NCBI RefSeq assembly: GCF_009831415.1
Contig: NZ_CP043727.1
Span: forward strand, 1,488,001 to 1,552,000
Direction: 5' to 3'
Source: Yersinia canariae
GTDB taxonomy: Bacteria; Pseudomonadota; Gammaproteobacteria; Enterobacterales; Enterobacteriaceae
DNA length: 64,000 nt
Shown here: positions 16,501 to 24,566 of the stretch, piece by piece
Layout: each line of letters begins with the position of its first letter
Position numbering within the stretch: position 1 is the stretch's first letter
Made by a program: the position numbers and the translations under genes
The notes under the pieces: model-generated
Told to the model about the DNA's origin: nothing
The model's input: only the letters and a program-made list of their open reading frames with translations
Database searches by the model: none

Positions 16501-17359
16501 ATGGCTGGAAGCCTATCCTTACCAATATGGATTGATTGATGCAGCCAACGGCAACAATGAGTTCTTTGCCACCATGGAATTACTTGATATTCAGCTACCA
16601 CTGGCTACTAACTTGCTGGTTATTGCTGAGCCTGAATTGCAACAACTAACACTCAACCTTGCACTAATAAAGACGCTCAATGACGACATGGCAGACTTTA
16701 TTGGTTATCGCACTGCAATTGGTATAGTGCCATCCCTAACTTGGCTCTCCATGATCCGCCAGAGCCAGCACAGCAGTAATCATGCACGAAAAGCTTGGAT
16801 CTCCCATCAAGAAGGCCCAGATGGCGGCGGAACTCTAGGCGTTGCCTTGCAAAGATTAGAAGGAACGTTTGATGAGTTTGGTTTTTCTCTGGATACAGAG
16901 CAACGATTACCTGACCTGAGCAGTGCAGCAATTTCGGTGATCGTTGCTCACGGTGGATTGACGAAGTCGGGTCGCTATATTCATCGTATCAGCGATGAGG
17001 AGACATTGGTGGAGACGCCTGAAGCGTTGGCAAATTCCGTGAGAGACTCTGACGTAGTTATTCTTTTTGTCTGCAGCGGTGGGCGAATTGACAAAAATCC
17101 ATGGAGTAATACAACTGTGGGATTACCCAAATTACTGCTGAATAAAGGTGCCAGAGCAGTTATCGCATCGCCATGGCCGCTGGATGTGAAGGTGACCTAT
17201 CGTTGGCTTCAACCATTCTTAACCAAGTGGGATGCTGGTGCATCGTTGTTTGAGGCAACAAAAGCCGCGAATGATGATATAGCTCGTAATTTGGGAAACA
17301 GCCCTCAATATGCGCTAGCGATGACTGTGTATGGTGATGGATTTTTAACTAAGTCTTAG
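13550..17359 (+). CDS. large CHAT-domain (caspase-like) protease with helical repeats
   Basis: 1269 residues from the ATG at 13550 (a TTG at 13541 is also in frame). The long N-terminal and central part is alpha-helical with TPR-like periodicity (for example LLAQLYSRAGKHTETINILTL and AKSQFQHARNIAEQAL). The C-terminal 200 residues form a CHAT domain: VIVAHGG with catalytic His (about 1134) and ILFVCSGG with catalytic Cys (about 1175), then AVIASPWPLD and an FLTKWDAGASLFEA segment. CHAT proteases act in immune and cell-death systems. No partner nuclease is fused. Flanked by island repeats; the DUF3800 gene follows on the other strand. Confidence 0.85.
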   Translation: MVEINKDLEDTLTEFDPRSLFSHGFNLGSMDIIQGGYFDDVIGRTPVALWGGLQQRVLDGILVILPPPPATVLTNESVMGALRYGIEMLNNAKPTEKEIAFLERIVNIVACPSLDAADLVSLIAAQGSKQLIAIPEIQNYRDNTLPPQPIIGLSAVLTSQEVWIQHVVSICRQIMTELKNHDAYAVVHVDDCCILTDKSTEMLTSIDDCYVVCVSFENDKKELVDQHAQRWVTQIMGGLTEEVVSEIEALNLPEINRLHLLAQLYSRAGKHTETINILTLCVEHDASLSKENLVQLASIAFKAGSKPLTEAFLPKDINGLASHHWLEKALDIATDLHNNALIELYDQAMEALFTHSESLRENRDRRLLMNCQLTCKSREQLFTTVGLSQHHLTLQSEIFSDLPIYVSIVKAASNWGKDWAELAAICCCTHANSVEKPRDAADVASLITTSALYGRQATQIVLASLRKMMLTEDILPEDYDYYRIPIQAVIHYLAHFPNDNDTRVRITELLSVESCGDIGIPAITLTMLDIAKEQIEGIASSQNDISDKAGENKEIEVPVDEELKKNLERALSWLDEQRVVEFGVTVLPRGMIDHPDNLIRLIGRLINYSAPEREDVDLKFMESMVSVVCALTPHAEYEVNTDLKVLRLLGGQYAAKSQFQHARNIAEQALLLGLANTERKRLAWLAYADIYQRCKDPLQALYGLACAFATNGETTSADMWQEVFAATRILRDLGLIDQARDLLPSLRILLTNLGANPDCDLRMLSIEESINLSASVSRNPITLAKMMARLTEGCDKAGNDRSTLMPLIVLLSQVVQQAINFDVEVEDNTRCALERGFEFLGEQAAEFVLTVAETAPTAAAIIKQFNLIERASYASDVVRDYSMITVAARRLLNAQPDAPRPASENALAIEILADHAVSTASKPGPLEIDWPVEYARTLNAQDAEVAFMGLDTAGELVVVHVSQQSILRIEQPIYTSSFKSRMLTWLEAYPYQYGLIDAANGNNEFFATMELLDIQLPLATNLLVIAEPELQQLTLNLALIKTLNDDMADFIGYRTAIGIVPSLTWLSMIRQSQHSSNHARKAWISHQEGPDGGGTLGVALQRLEGTFDEFGFSLDTEQRLPDLSSAAISVIVAHGGLTKSGRYIHRISDEETLVETPEALANSVRDSDVVILFVCSGGRIDKNPWSNTTVGLPKLLLNKGARAVIASPWPLDVKVTYRWLQPFLTKWDAGASLFEATKAANDDIARNLGNSPQYALAMTVYGDGFLTKS

Positions 17360-17704
17360 TTCATCGAAAAGTTGTGTTGATTTTAATAGTGGCTTTAGTA
17401 GTCAGGGAGGCCCCTTTTAAATGTGAAAATCTTTATACAATAGGTACTCCAATCAGTATGGTTCAGTCTGGTTAGTATTTTTTTAATTTGGCGATAACGC
17501 AGATTGCACAATTCTGGCTGAATTCCCTTAAAGTGATCTACTATTCCGTACTGCTATTTGGGCATCGTTGGCACAACGCTGCCAGCGATAACGCATTTGT
17601 ACTGTTATGAACGAAGAGCGGAAGTCAGTTGTATCATCGTCTCCTATATTCTTAGGAACACCTCGCTTAATTTTTCTAGTAATTGATAAATAGTGATATT
17701 ACAT
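17360..17704. other. gene-free interval after the CHAT gene
   Basis: AT-rich sequence without a credible ORF. It contains only the degenerate palindromic repeat copy B at about 17562-17624. No strong terminator was seen for the CHAT gene. Confidence 0.5.
17562..17624 (+). repeat. palindromic island repeat, copy B (degenerate)
   Basis: TTGGCACAACGCTGCC on the left and TTATGAACGAAGAGCGGAAG on the right correspond to the two arms of the family described at 21997, in the same orientation, but with substitutions that weaken the outer stem. Confidence 0.45.
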
Positions 17705-18439
17705 TTAATGGATGCAACCTAAGTACACTTCCCCAAAGGTTTTTAATGCCAACTGACTAAATTCAGTTGTTAAGTTTTTCGACAAAATCAACCCTTTGTT
17801 AATAGTTTTAAATGTGACAAATTCAGGCATCTCATCCCCAAGAGGTTCATTTTCCCTGAGCATAGACTGTCGAAGCGTAGCAAAAAGTTCAAATCCAAGA
17901 GGGGCTTCTATTGGGGGCTCATAGCCGCAGTCGTAACCGTAAGTTAAGATTTTTGCTTTTCCAGTAATTATTTCTCTAAACCTAATACCACTAAAAGATG
18001 CTACTAAATCAGCAAGTTGTATCCCACAAACTTCATGAGATGAGCATGTTATAACTTTTACTTCATCAGAACATAGACTGACAGCTTCTGTAGAGTTAAT
18101 GATACCTTCATCGAAAAAAATATTCCCTTTCCCATCTGGAAAGTTCTTAATCAATAAGCTTAATAAAAAAGACACATCCGCATAAGAACGATGGCGATAC
18201 TCACTTGGCATAATAAATGCTCCCCATCGACAATTTGAGTTCAAGTAGGAAATAAGATTACTCCTCAAATTTCTTAAGGATTCAGATTTATCCATTCTTG
18301 CACATGAGTGATGTTCATCAACTGAATGCTCTGAAAGAATTTTGTATATATCAGACTGAGGATCTTGATTACAAACTACATAAGCCAAGATCATAAACCC
18401 AAACTCCTCGTGTACCGACTCATCAATGTAAATATTCAA
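17705..18439 (-). CDS. DUF3800 domain protein (RNase H-like fold)
   Basis: 244 residues. The DUF3800 hallmarks are present: an opening strand MNIYIDES with acidic residues, an internal NIFFDEG strand, and EVCGIQLADLVASFSG. In this RNase H-like family these acidic residues are thought to bind metal; many members sit in defence islands, but the reaction is unproven. No membrane or signal segments. It faces the CHAT gene convergently, with an IS30-family insertion behind its promoter. The codon usage is AT-rich, as in much of the island. Confidence 0.75.
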   Translation of the reverse strand: MNIYIDESVHEEFGFMILAYVVCNQDPQSDIYKILSEHSVDEHHSCARMDKSESLRNLRSNLISYLNSNCRWGAFIMPSEYRHRSYADVSFLLSLLIKNFPDGKGNIFFDEGIINSTEAVSLCSDEVKVITCSSHEVCGIQLADLVASFSGIRFREIITGKAKILTYGYDCGYEPPIEAPLGFELFATLRQSMLRENEPLGDEMPEFVTFKTINKGLILSKNLTTEFSQLALKTFGEVYLGCIH

Positions 18440-18614
18440 AGCCCTATCCTTTCAATTATATATGATTTTTTATGTTAGATTATAGGCATAGTTCATTGAG
18501 TTACAACGCCATTTTTGAGTTAAAAAACCTTCTAAATATATTAATTTATCATTTTGCGTGTGACATAATTTAAAACATGCTGAATATTAATTAAACAATA
18601 TGTCCGCTTTTGGC

Positions 18615-19835
18615 TGTGAGTTCAACTGATGGACGCAACACACTTATTGAACCGTTCTGCGGGTGATTCATAGTCTAGCGTTTTTCTCGGTCTTTCGTTG
18701 AGCTGTCTGGCAACGCTGTTCAGTCTCTGCTGACTGTGAACCGATAAGTCAGTTCCCTTTGGAAAATATTGTCTGAGCAACCTGTTCGTATTTTCATTTG
18801 AGCCACGTTGCCAGGGAGATTGAGGATCACAGAAGTAAATCTGGATGTCTGTTGCTACAGTAAACCGGGTGTGGCTGGTCATTTCAGCTCCCCGATCCCA
18901 GGTTAATGTTTTATAAAGCTCAACAGGCAATTCCCGGGCTTGTCTGATGAGTGCAGATATAACCGTTATGGTCTTGTTGTCCCTGATTTTGGTCAACATA
19001 ACAAAGCGGGAATGGCGTTCTACAAGGGTGACGATATAGGAGTTTTTCGAGCCCTGGATCAGATCACCTTCCCAGTGACCAGGTATGGCTCTGTCTGCGG
19101 CTTCCGGTGGCCTTTCGCTGATAGGTATCGCATTCGGGATTTTCCCTAATCCTTTCCCTTTAAGTGATGACGTTCGGGATCTACGAACCGCTCTTCCGCT
19201 TCTGAGGCATTGCTGCAGCTCTTTTTTTAATGCCCCCCGGGTTTGTATAAAAAGCGTTTTATAAATCGTTTCGTGTGACACATGCATTTCCTGATTATCC
19301 GGATAACAGCGTTTCAGCCAACCGGCGATCTGTTCCGGCGACCAGTCCTGATGCATCTTCTCTGCAATGATTTTACACAATGTGGGGCTTTCAATTAGCT
19401 TGCAAGGTTTTGGTCTCAGAGCATTTTCCCACGCAGCAGTATCGGCTTTTGCTGCACGGTATTGCCTGGCACCTCCATGCCTCCTGACCTCGCGGCTAAT
19501 TGTTGAGGGTGCTCTTGATAATTTGGCAGCGATGTCCCTGATACTGAGTTTTGCTACCAGTCCTCTGGATATCTCCTCTCTTTCATCAAGCGTAAGCGCT
19601 AATCGATGCCGCTTTCGCACGGGAGGACGGTAGCCACCTGTCTGATGGATAGTGGGCATAATAGAAGAATGGTATCTGTCGAACATTCTGGCGATATCAT
19701 GCAGAGAATCACCTTGCTTGTATCTGTCCCAGATAATCGCCTTTTGTTCTGGCGTGTAGTAAATGCGAGTTCTTCGTTTCATGGCAACGTCCCCCTTGAT
19801 CAAGGATAGCGTTGCACCGACCCGTTGAACTCACA
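18615..19835 (-). mobile_element. IS30-family insertion sequence, apparently intact
   Basis: 1221 bases, the length of IS30 itself. The ends are imperfect inverted repeats: TGTGAGTTCAAC at the left (18615-18626) and the same sequence on the minus strand at the right (19824-19835), with further matches inside (the GCAAC block). A 2-bp duplication GC lies on both sides (18613-18614 and 19836-19837), as IS30 elements generate. It encodes one full-length transposase. Confidence 0.85.
18622..19782 (-). CDS. IS30-family transposase
   Basis: 386 residues from the ATG at 19782 (AAGGGGG upstream); an in-frame TTG at 19803 is less likely. The N-terminus has helix-turn-helix segments (LSIRDIAAKLSRAPSTISREVRRHG). 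The DDE catalytic core is complete: GHWEGDLIQG (first Asp), TWDRGAEM (second Asp) and GSNENTNRLLRQYFPKGTDL (Glu), with the family-typical spacing. No frameshift or stop is present, so the element could be active. Confidence 0.93.
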   Translation of the reverse strand: MKRRTRIYYTPEQKAIIWDRYKQGDSLHDIARMFDRYHSSIMPTIHQTGGYRPPVRKRHRLALTLDEREEISRGLVAKLSIRDIAAKLSRAPSTISREVRRHGGARQYRAAKADTAAWENALRPKPCKLIESPTLCKIIAEKMHQDWSPEQIAGWLKRCYPDNQEMHVSHETIYKTLFIQTRGALKKELQQCLRSGRAVRRSRTSSLKGKGLGKIPNAIPISERPPEAADRAIPGHWEGDLIQGSKNSYIVTLVERHSRFVMLTKIRDNKTITVISALIRQARELPVELYKTLTWDRGAEMTSHTRFTVATDIQIYFCDPQSPWQRGSNENTNRLLRQYFPKGTDLSVHSQQRLNSVARQLNERPRKTLDYESPAERFNKCVASIS

Positions 19836-19904
19836 GCACTAAGCGGACCAGCATTTGAAGCGAAGGTCCGCTCTGAGCGAGGAGCGGACATTTTCTTGGA
19901 GCAA

Positions 19905-21878
19905 ATGACTCTGAAGTGGCAAGATGATTATCTGAAATTCATAACAAATTTTTGGTGTACTACGAATGAATGTTGCATCGGTCAAAGGAGATTACTGATG
20001 ATGAACGAACGCTACCCAGTGGACTTAGTTATTTCGCTTCAGGACTTCAATGCTTCAAACTGGAAGGATTCAATTGCGCAAGCTACCCGTGAGGGTTATC
20101 CAGCTATGTGGCAAGCACTGTCGAGTGCTGCGCGTGAGGCTATTGATCAGGGGAGAATTGAAAATGGAAAGGTATTATGGTTGCTTGCAGATGCCTGTTC
20201 GATGATGCTTTCGCTATCAAGTCCTAATGAACCCTTCAAGCCTTATGCTGTCTACCATGACCGCAGGTCAGTTATTCCTGATGATCTTTCTAATTCAGAT
20301 ATTCAATTCTTCGCTGATATCATTGATGAGGTAGACAATGATTGGCTGAAAGCACGACTCAGTGATTTAGTTTGGTTGAAGAGCAAACCACGTAATATCC
20401 GATTCGCCCTGAAGGCTATCGATGCTTACCGCAGTCTTCCTCTAGACACTGAAACATGGCTACATGGAGGACGAGACTGTTGGCCTCGCGCCATAGTCTT
20501 GGCCCGAATGCTTAGAGACGGTGCTGGTGATAGACTCCAGCAAATAGAGACGGCAATTGTTGCTGCGTTTAATGCGTCTATCCGAGCCGACGGTTTTCTT
20601 GGATTGTGGTTGGCTGACCTTCTAAAATCGAACCGTTTAGGGTTGTCAAATCTGACGGATATCTCTACGAAGCTAGAAATACTGGCTCGCGAGTTTGATG
20701 ATGAGGGGGATTTGCATAAGTCGAGGGAGTATTTTTCTGCTGCTGCCAGTTGGTATAAGTTGATTCCTGACGAGGCAAAAGCTGCAGAAATGACAGTATT
20801 ACTCGCTGAAGGATGGGTAAAAGAAGCCGTTGAGCGAACCGCATCTGAAAGCCCTAGCCACATGGTGGCGGCGAGCTTTTATGAAAATGCCATTCAGATA
20901 TACAGAACAGTTCCTCGGGCCGTACGCTCGGTTTATCAGGTCGATGAGCGAATTGCCGAGTTGCGAACCCACCTAAATTATTCTGGAGAGAGAGCTCTAG
21001 GAGAGATGGGAGTATTTCAAACTCGTGGAGTAGATCTTACTCAGCTCATCGAAAACGCGAGGGAATCTGTCACAGGGAAATCTGCAGAAAATGCGTTGCT
21101 CGCATTTGCGAACATATATCGTGGCGTAAATGCAGATAAAATGCGCAAAAGTGCATTGGAAAGAATGCGTCAACATCCCTTACAATCATTGTTTGCGGCA
21201 ACAGTGATGAGTGGTGATGGTAGAGTCATTGCTAAACGTCCAGCTATGGGGCTCGGTAAGGAATTGTCAGAGGACGATGAAATTGCTATTCGAGCTGAGA
21301 TGATTCGTGATTATGGAATCTTAGTTAATATTGTCGTTCAAGCCGACATCTGGCCTGCTCTTGAAATACTTTTGCTTGAGCATCGGTTGCGCGAAAGTGA
21401 TTTTATCGAGTTAGCTCGCTCTTCTCCCATTGTGCCTAAAGACCGAGTTGGCCTTTTTGGAAAGGCACTCTTTGCAGGTTACGAACGTGATTTTGTTACC
21501 GCGCTTCATTTACTGATCCCTCAGATAGAACACTTGGTGCGAATGCATCTTAAACAAGCAGGAGCCAAGACCACTAATCTCGACAAGGATGGTATTGAGA
21601 ACGAAAATGGTATGAGCACGTTGATGGGATTGCCAGAGGCCATGCAAGTATTTGGCAAAGATTTCGTCTTTGAATTCGAATCGTTGTTCTGTAACGCCTT
21701 TGGTCCAAATTTGCGGAACGAATTGGCTCATGGGCTGCTAGATGAGGATGGATGCAATTCCCCCTTCGCTATTTATGCATGGTGGTTAGCTTTAAAAATA
21801 ACATGCAATACATGGTGGAACTCAGTTAACCCTATTCCTGCCACTCAATACGGTAGTGAAGAACAAGCTGTGGACTAG
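19905..21878 (+). CDS. DUF4209-like protein with a HEPN RNase motif
   Basis: About 657 residues from the ATG at 19905, which has GGAG upstream; the frame is open further left into the IS end. The C-terminal part (GKALFAGYERDFVTALHLLIPQIEHLVR..., then GPNLRNELAHGLLD) resembles DUF4209, with an R-x4-H motif (RNELAH) typical of HEPN ribonucleases at about residue 611. The N-terminal two thirds are helical (LHKSREYFSAAASWYKLIPDEAKAAEM, shown in part) and may sense a trigger. HEPN proteins commonly cause abortive infection by RNA cleavage; that role here is inference. Flanked by repeat copies C and D. Confidence 0.7.
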   Translation: MTLKWQDDYLKFITNFWCTTNECCIGQRRLLMMNERYPVDLVISLQDFNASNWKDSIAQATREGYPAMWQALSSAAREAIDQGRIENGKVLWLLADACSMMLSLSSPNEPFKPYAVYHDRRSVIPDDLSNSDIQFFADIIDEVDNDWLKARLSDLVWLKSKPRNIRFALKAIDAYRSLPLDTETWLHGGRDCWPRAIVLARMLRDGAGDRLQQIETAIVAAFNASIRADGFLGLWLADLLKSNRLGLSNLTDISTKLEILAREFDDEGDLHKSREYFSAAASWYKLIPDEAKAAEMTVLLAEGWVKEAVERTASESPSHMVAASFYENAIQIYRTVPRAVRSVYQVDERIAELRTHLNYSGERALGEMGVFQTRGVDLTQLIENARESVTGKSAENALLAFANIYRGVNADKMRKSALERMRQHPLQSLFAATVMSGDGRVIAKRPAMGLGKELSEDDEIAIRAEMIRDYGILVNIVVQADIWPALEILLLEHRLRESDFIELARSSPIVPKDRVGLFGKALFAGYERDFVTALHLLIPQIEHLVRMHLKQAGAKTTNLDKDGIENENGMSTLMGLPEAMQVFGKDFVFEFESLFCNAFGPNLRNELAHGLLDEDGCNSPFAIYAWWLALKITCNTWWNSVNPIPATQYGSEEQAVD

Positions 21879-22195
21879 TTCGTGCCGCTGAAAAGTGGAG
21901 TGTGCATAAATAGAATTCTTTATTATCCTAAAAATGCAGGGGGGCTTACATGTATACATTTGCCCCTTTCATTCGATACCACACTGTGATGTTTTAATGT
22001 CCGCTCCTGGCACGAAGCAGCCCCAAAAGGGATTTCAATGGGCTGCTATGAGCGAAGAGCGGACATAAAAATTTCGCGCATGAACTAATCGAAAGCTTAC
22101 TCAGATTATGTCGCTCAGGTAAAAGACTTTCTTTTTTGTAGAAAGTGGCTGGACAGTTTTAGGGGCAGCTTATGTTTCTTCCTGTAAGCCTGAGC
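21879..22195. other. gene-free interval holding repeat copy D
   Basis: No credible ORF in 317 bases between the HEPN gene and the convergent OYE-like gene. The only structured content is the 70-bp palindrome at 21997-22066. Confidence 0.55.
21997..22066 (+). repeat. palindromic island repeat, copy D (best preserved)
   Basis: A 70-bp imperfect palindrome. Outer arms ATGTCCGCTC / GAGCGGACAT-type (with AGAGCGGACAT at the right), then internal non-pairing blocks CTGGCACGAA and TATGAGCGAA, then inner arms GCAGCCC (22017-22023) and GGGCTGC (22040-22046). Compared with copies C and E the outer arms and internal blocks are kept, while the inner arms differ but remain complementary. Confidence 0.75.
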
Positions 22196-23314
22196 TTATC
22201 GGACATTAAACCAACCTGCAGAGTCTTCAATAACGTTCCAGAGCTTTTGAGGAATAGCGAGTGGCTCCACGTCGTCAACGCCCACGTCGAGTGCGACTGG
22301 GTGTGAATATTCTCCTTTCGCAATTTTGACCCAGTCAGGATTCATGACTAATCCCTGACCAACTGCGACAAGAGAAACCCCCGATGCGATAGCTTGCTCA
22401 GCCTGCTCTGGAGTTCTTATTTGCCCTGCGGCAAGGAAAGGGATACGCCCGCTGAGATGGTCTCGAACGATTTCAATGATTTTAGGACCTTTTGGCTCAT
22501 CGACTGGTCTGGCTTCCAGTGCATCACCCAGTGAGACATGAAGGTAGTTGATACCAACGCCTATCAAGTTATCAATGAGCTGGAGAGAGTCTTTTATGCG
22601 CAAGCCATCTTCATGTGATTCGTCAACAGTGATCCGATAACCAAGCACAAAAGGACCAGTGGCATGTTCGGTAATAGTTTTACGCACTTCACTGGCAACA
22701 GCGAGAGGAAAACGCATACGGTTATCTAAAGAGCCACCCCAGCAATCGGTGCGCTGATTAAAATGCGGCGAGAAGAAATTCTGCAGTAAAAAGCCATGTG
22801 CGCCATGCAGCTCAACACCATCGAAACCAGCTTCAATAGCACGTCGTGTTGCTTCACCAAACGCCTTAACGATCGTGATAACTTCCTCATGTTGAAGTCC
22901 ACGGGGCATAACTGAGGGCGCCGATGGACCGGCATCTCCGGGAACGGCACTTGCGGCAACAATGTCTGAAACGAGGTCCGGACTTGTTTTGACGCCCGCG
23001 TGGAAAATTTGCAGGATCGCCGGAGCACCCCCGCTTTTTGCTGCTGCTGCAAGTCGCTTCAGGCTGGGAATAAATTTGTCATCATAAGCAGCAAACTCAT
23101 CGGTAAATCCAATACCATTTTCCTGTACATGCGTGCAACCGGTAATGACCAGCCCAATATCCTTCACACGTAAACGGTAATAAGCCTCTTCATCTTCAGA
23201 TACCGTGCCGTCGACGTTACCAGACCAGGTCGTCATCGGTGCCATCACAATACGGTTACGTAAAGTAATACCTTGGCCAAGTAAGAATTTTTCAAAAAGT
23301 GCAGTGTGTTTCAT
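22196..23314 (-). CDS. Old Yellow Enzyme-family NADH:flavin oxidoreductase
   Basis: 372 residues, full length for the family. It is an FMN TIM barrel: LRNRIVMAPMTTWSG at the N-terminus, the substrate-contact DGVELHGAHGFLLQNFFSPHFNQRTD segment (quoted in part), GGSLDNRMRF, and the C-terminal phosphate-binding FLAAGQIRTPEQAEQAI...VAVGQGLVMNPDW. Such enzymes reduce activated double bonds, quinones or nitro-compounds with NAD(P)H. It follows the Tat-exported hydrolase on the same strand (gap 12 bases), so the two are likely an operon. Cytosolic; the substrate cannot be deduced. Confidence 0.9.
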   Translation of the reverse strand: MKHTALFEKFLLGQGITLRNRIVMAPMTTWSGNVDGTVSEDEEAYYRLRVKDIGLVITGCTHVQENGIGFTDEFAAYDDKFIPSLKRLAAAAKSGGAPAILQIFHAGVKTSPDLVSDIVAASAVPGDAGPSAPSVMPRGLQHEEVITIVKAFGEATRRAIEAGFDGVELHGAHGFLLQNFFSPHFNQRTDCWGGSLDNRMRFPLAVASEVRKTITEHATGPFVLGYRITVDESHEDGLRIKDSLQLIDNLIGVGINYLHVSLGDALEARPVDEPKGPKIIEIVRDHLSGRIPFLAAGQIRTPEQAEQAIASGVSLVAVGQGLVMNPDWVKIAKGEYSHPVALDVGVDDVEPLAIPQKLWNVIEDSAGWFNVR

Positions 23315-23326
23315 TGATGACTTTCC

Positions 23327-24385
23327 TTACGCTAAATTTTTCTTAAAGAATGGAGCTAGCTTTTTAGCCGCAGTAGTTGCCCCTTCACCATCGTAGAGGT
23401 CCATGTGCGTCGCACCCGGGATGATATAGAATTCTTTTTGCTCAGAGGCTGCACTGGAATGCAGTTGCTGGCTATGCCAGAGTGATCCTGCTTTGCTACC
23501 GGCTATAATCAGAAGTGGTTGTGTGATGTAAACATCCGCCCCTTCAAATCCAGTAAAGGACGCCAGCGTGCTGATACTAGTCATTAACATCTGATTGGTT
23601 GATGTCGGGTAACTCCCGCGAGCTGTTAAATAGTAATCAGCGGCTTCCTGAAGGTCATATGGTGCTCTAGTGTCCCCAAGTTTAGGTACATAGTTGACAT
23701 ATACGGGGGCCCCTCCTGCGACTTCTTCCGAGCGCTGCTTAGCGACTGCATCCAGAGTTGGAATAAGCTCAGACTCATTTGTATTGCCTTCCCAGCCCTT
23801 GCGGGTTGCAGCACCCACATCGACCGCACTGACTGTTGCCAGCACTTTAATACGGCGCTCGGTCATGGCAGCTTTCACAGTAATACCACTACCGGCACAA
23901 ACGCCCAGTGCACCGATGCGGGCGGTATCAACATAAGGCAGCGTAGTCAGATAATCGACAGCACTGTAAAAATCACCGACACGTTTCATAGGGTCATCAA
24001 GAAAACGAGGTAAACCACCGCTGGCTCCCTGATGTGACGCATCAAAGGCAAGCGTAACAAACCCTTCTCCCGCCAGCTTGAGCGCATACAGTCCTGCAGT
24101 CTGCTCTTTTACGCCCCCGCCAGGGTGGACGACAACGATAGCGGCATATTTTCGGTCTTCACGGAAATCTTTGGGAAAATAAACGTTACCCGACATCATA
24201 ATCTCGTGATTTCTGAACATGACACTCTGTACGGTTACACCATCAATATGGGTTGTCGTTCCGGAAGCACGTGGCGTCGGGGCAAGCGCTGCTGTCCCCT
24301 TAGCTGCCATCAAAAAACCAACTGAAGCAACTGAGCTTCTCAGGATGAAATTTCGGCGGCTGAGTCCACCTGTTTTATTGCTCAT
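23327..24385 (-). CDS. Tat-exported alpha/beta hydrolase (dienelactone hydrolase type)
   Basis: 352 residues. The N-terminus has a twin-arginine signal (LSRRNFILRSSVASVGFLMA), so folded export to the periplasm is expected. The alpha/beta hydrolase core shows VVVHPGGG, then GALGVCAGSG, where the nucleophile elbow carries Cys (G-x-C-x-G) as in dienelactone hydrolases, and a late catalytic His in IPGATHMDLYDG. The strand order is intact. It precedes the OYE-like gene and follows a LysR gene, all on the minus strand. Confidence 0.85.
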   Translation of the reverse strand: MSNKTGGLSRRNFILRSSVASVGFLMAAKGTAALAPTPRASGTTTHIDGVTVQSVMFRNHEIMMSGNVYFPKDFREDRKYAAIVVVHPGGGVKEQTAGLYALKLAGEGFVTLAFDASHQGASGGLPRFLDDPMKRVGDFYSAVDYLTTLPYVDTARIGALGVCAGSGITVKAAMTERRIKVLATVSAVDVGAATRKGWEGNTNESELIPTLDAVAKQRSEEVAGGAPVYVNYVPKLGDTRAPYDLQEAADYYLTARGSYPTSTNQMLMTSISTLASFTGFEGADVYITQPLLIIAGSKAGSLWHSQQLHSSAASEQKEFYIIPGATHMDLYDGEGATTAAKKLAPFFKKNLA

Positions 24386-24518
24386 AGCAAGACTCCTTCA
24401 TTCATTTGATGACAGTGGTGAACAGGTCATTATTCATTTCAGAAGTCATCATACTTTGAATGATATTCAGAGATTAGATGCTTAATCATGCATAGGCTTA
24501 GAAGGGTATTTTCTTAAT

Positions 24519-24538
24519 AATCTCGAATCGGCGAGATT
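24519..24538. terminator. hairpin downstream of the LysR gene
   Basis: A 7-bp stem AATCTCG/CGAGATT with a 6-base loop, about 30 bases after the LysR stop on the minus strand. It has no clear T tract; it could be a terminator or a regulator-binding dyad for the hydrolase promoter. Confidence 0.4.
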
Positions 24539-24566
24539 CATGTAGTCGGGTCATGCATGCGGGAAG

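Larger units (their letters stand above)
18600..19891 (+). repeat. palindromic island repeat, copy C (split by the IS30-family element)
   Basis: The left arm ATGTCCGCTTTTGGC ends at 18614; the rest, from 19836 to 19891, continues with ACTAAGCGGACC, a short loop, GGTCCGCT, CTGAGCGAGG and AGCGGACAT. With the IS and one target-duplication copy removed, the outer arms (ATGTCCGCT/AGCGGACAT) and inner arms (AGCGGACC/GGTCCGCT) pair perfectly. The IS therefore inserted into a formerly intact palindrome. Confidence 0.7.
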
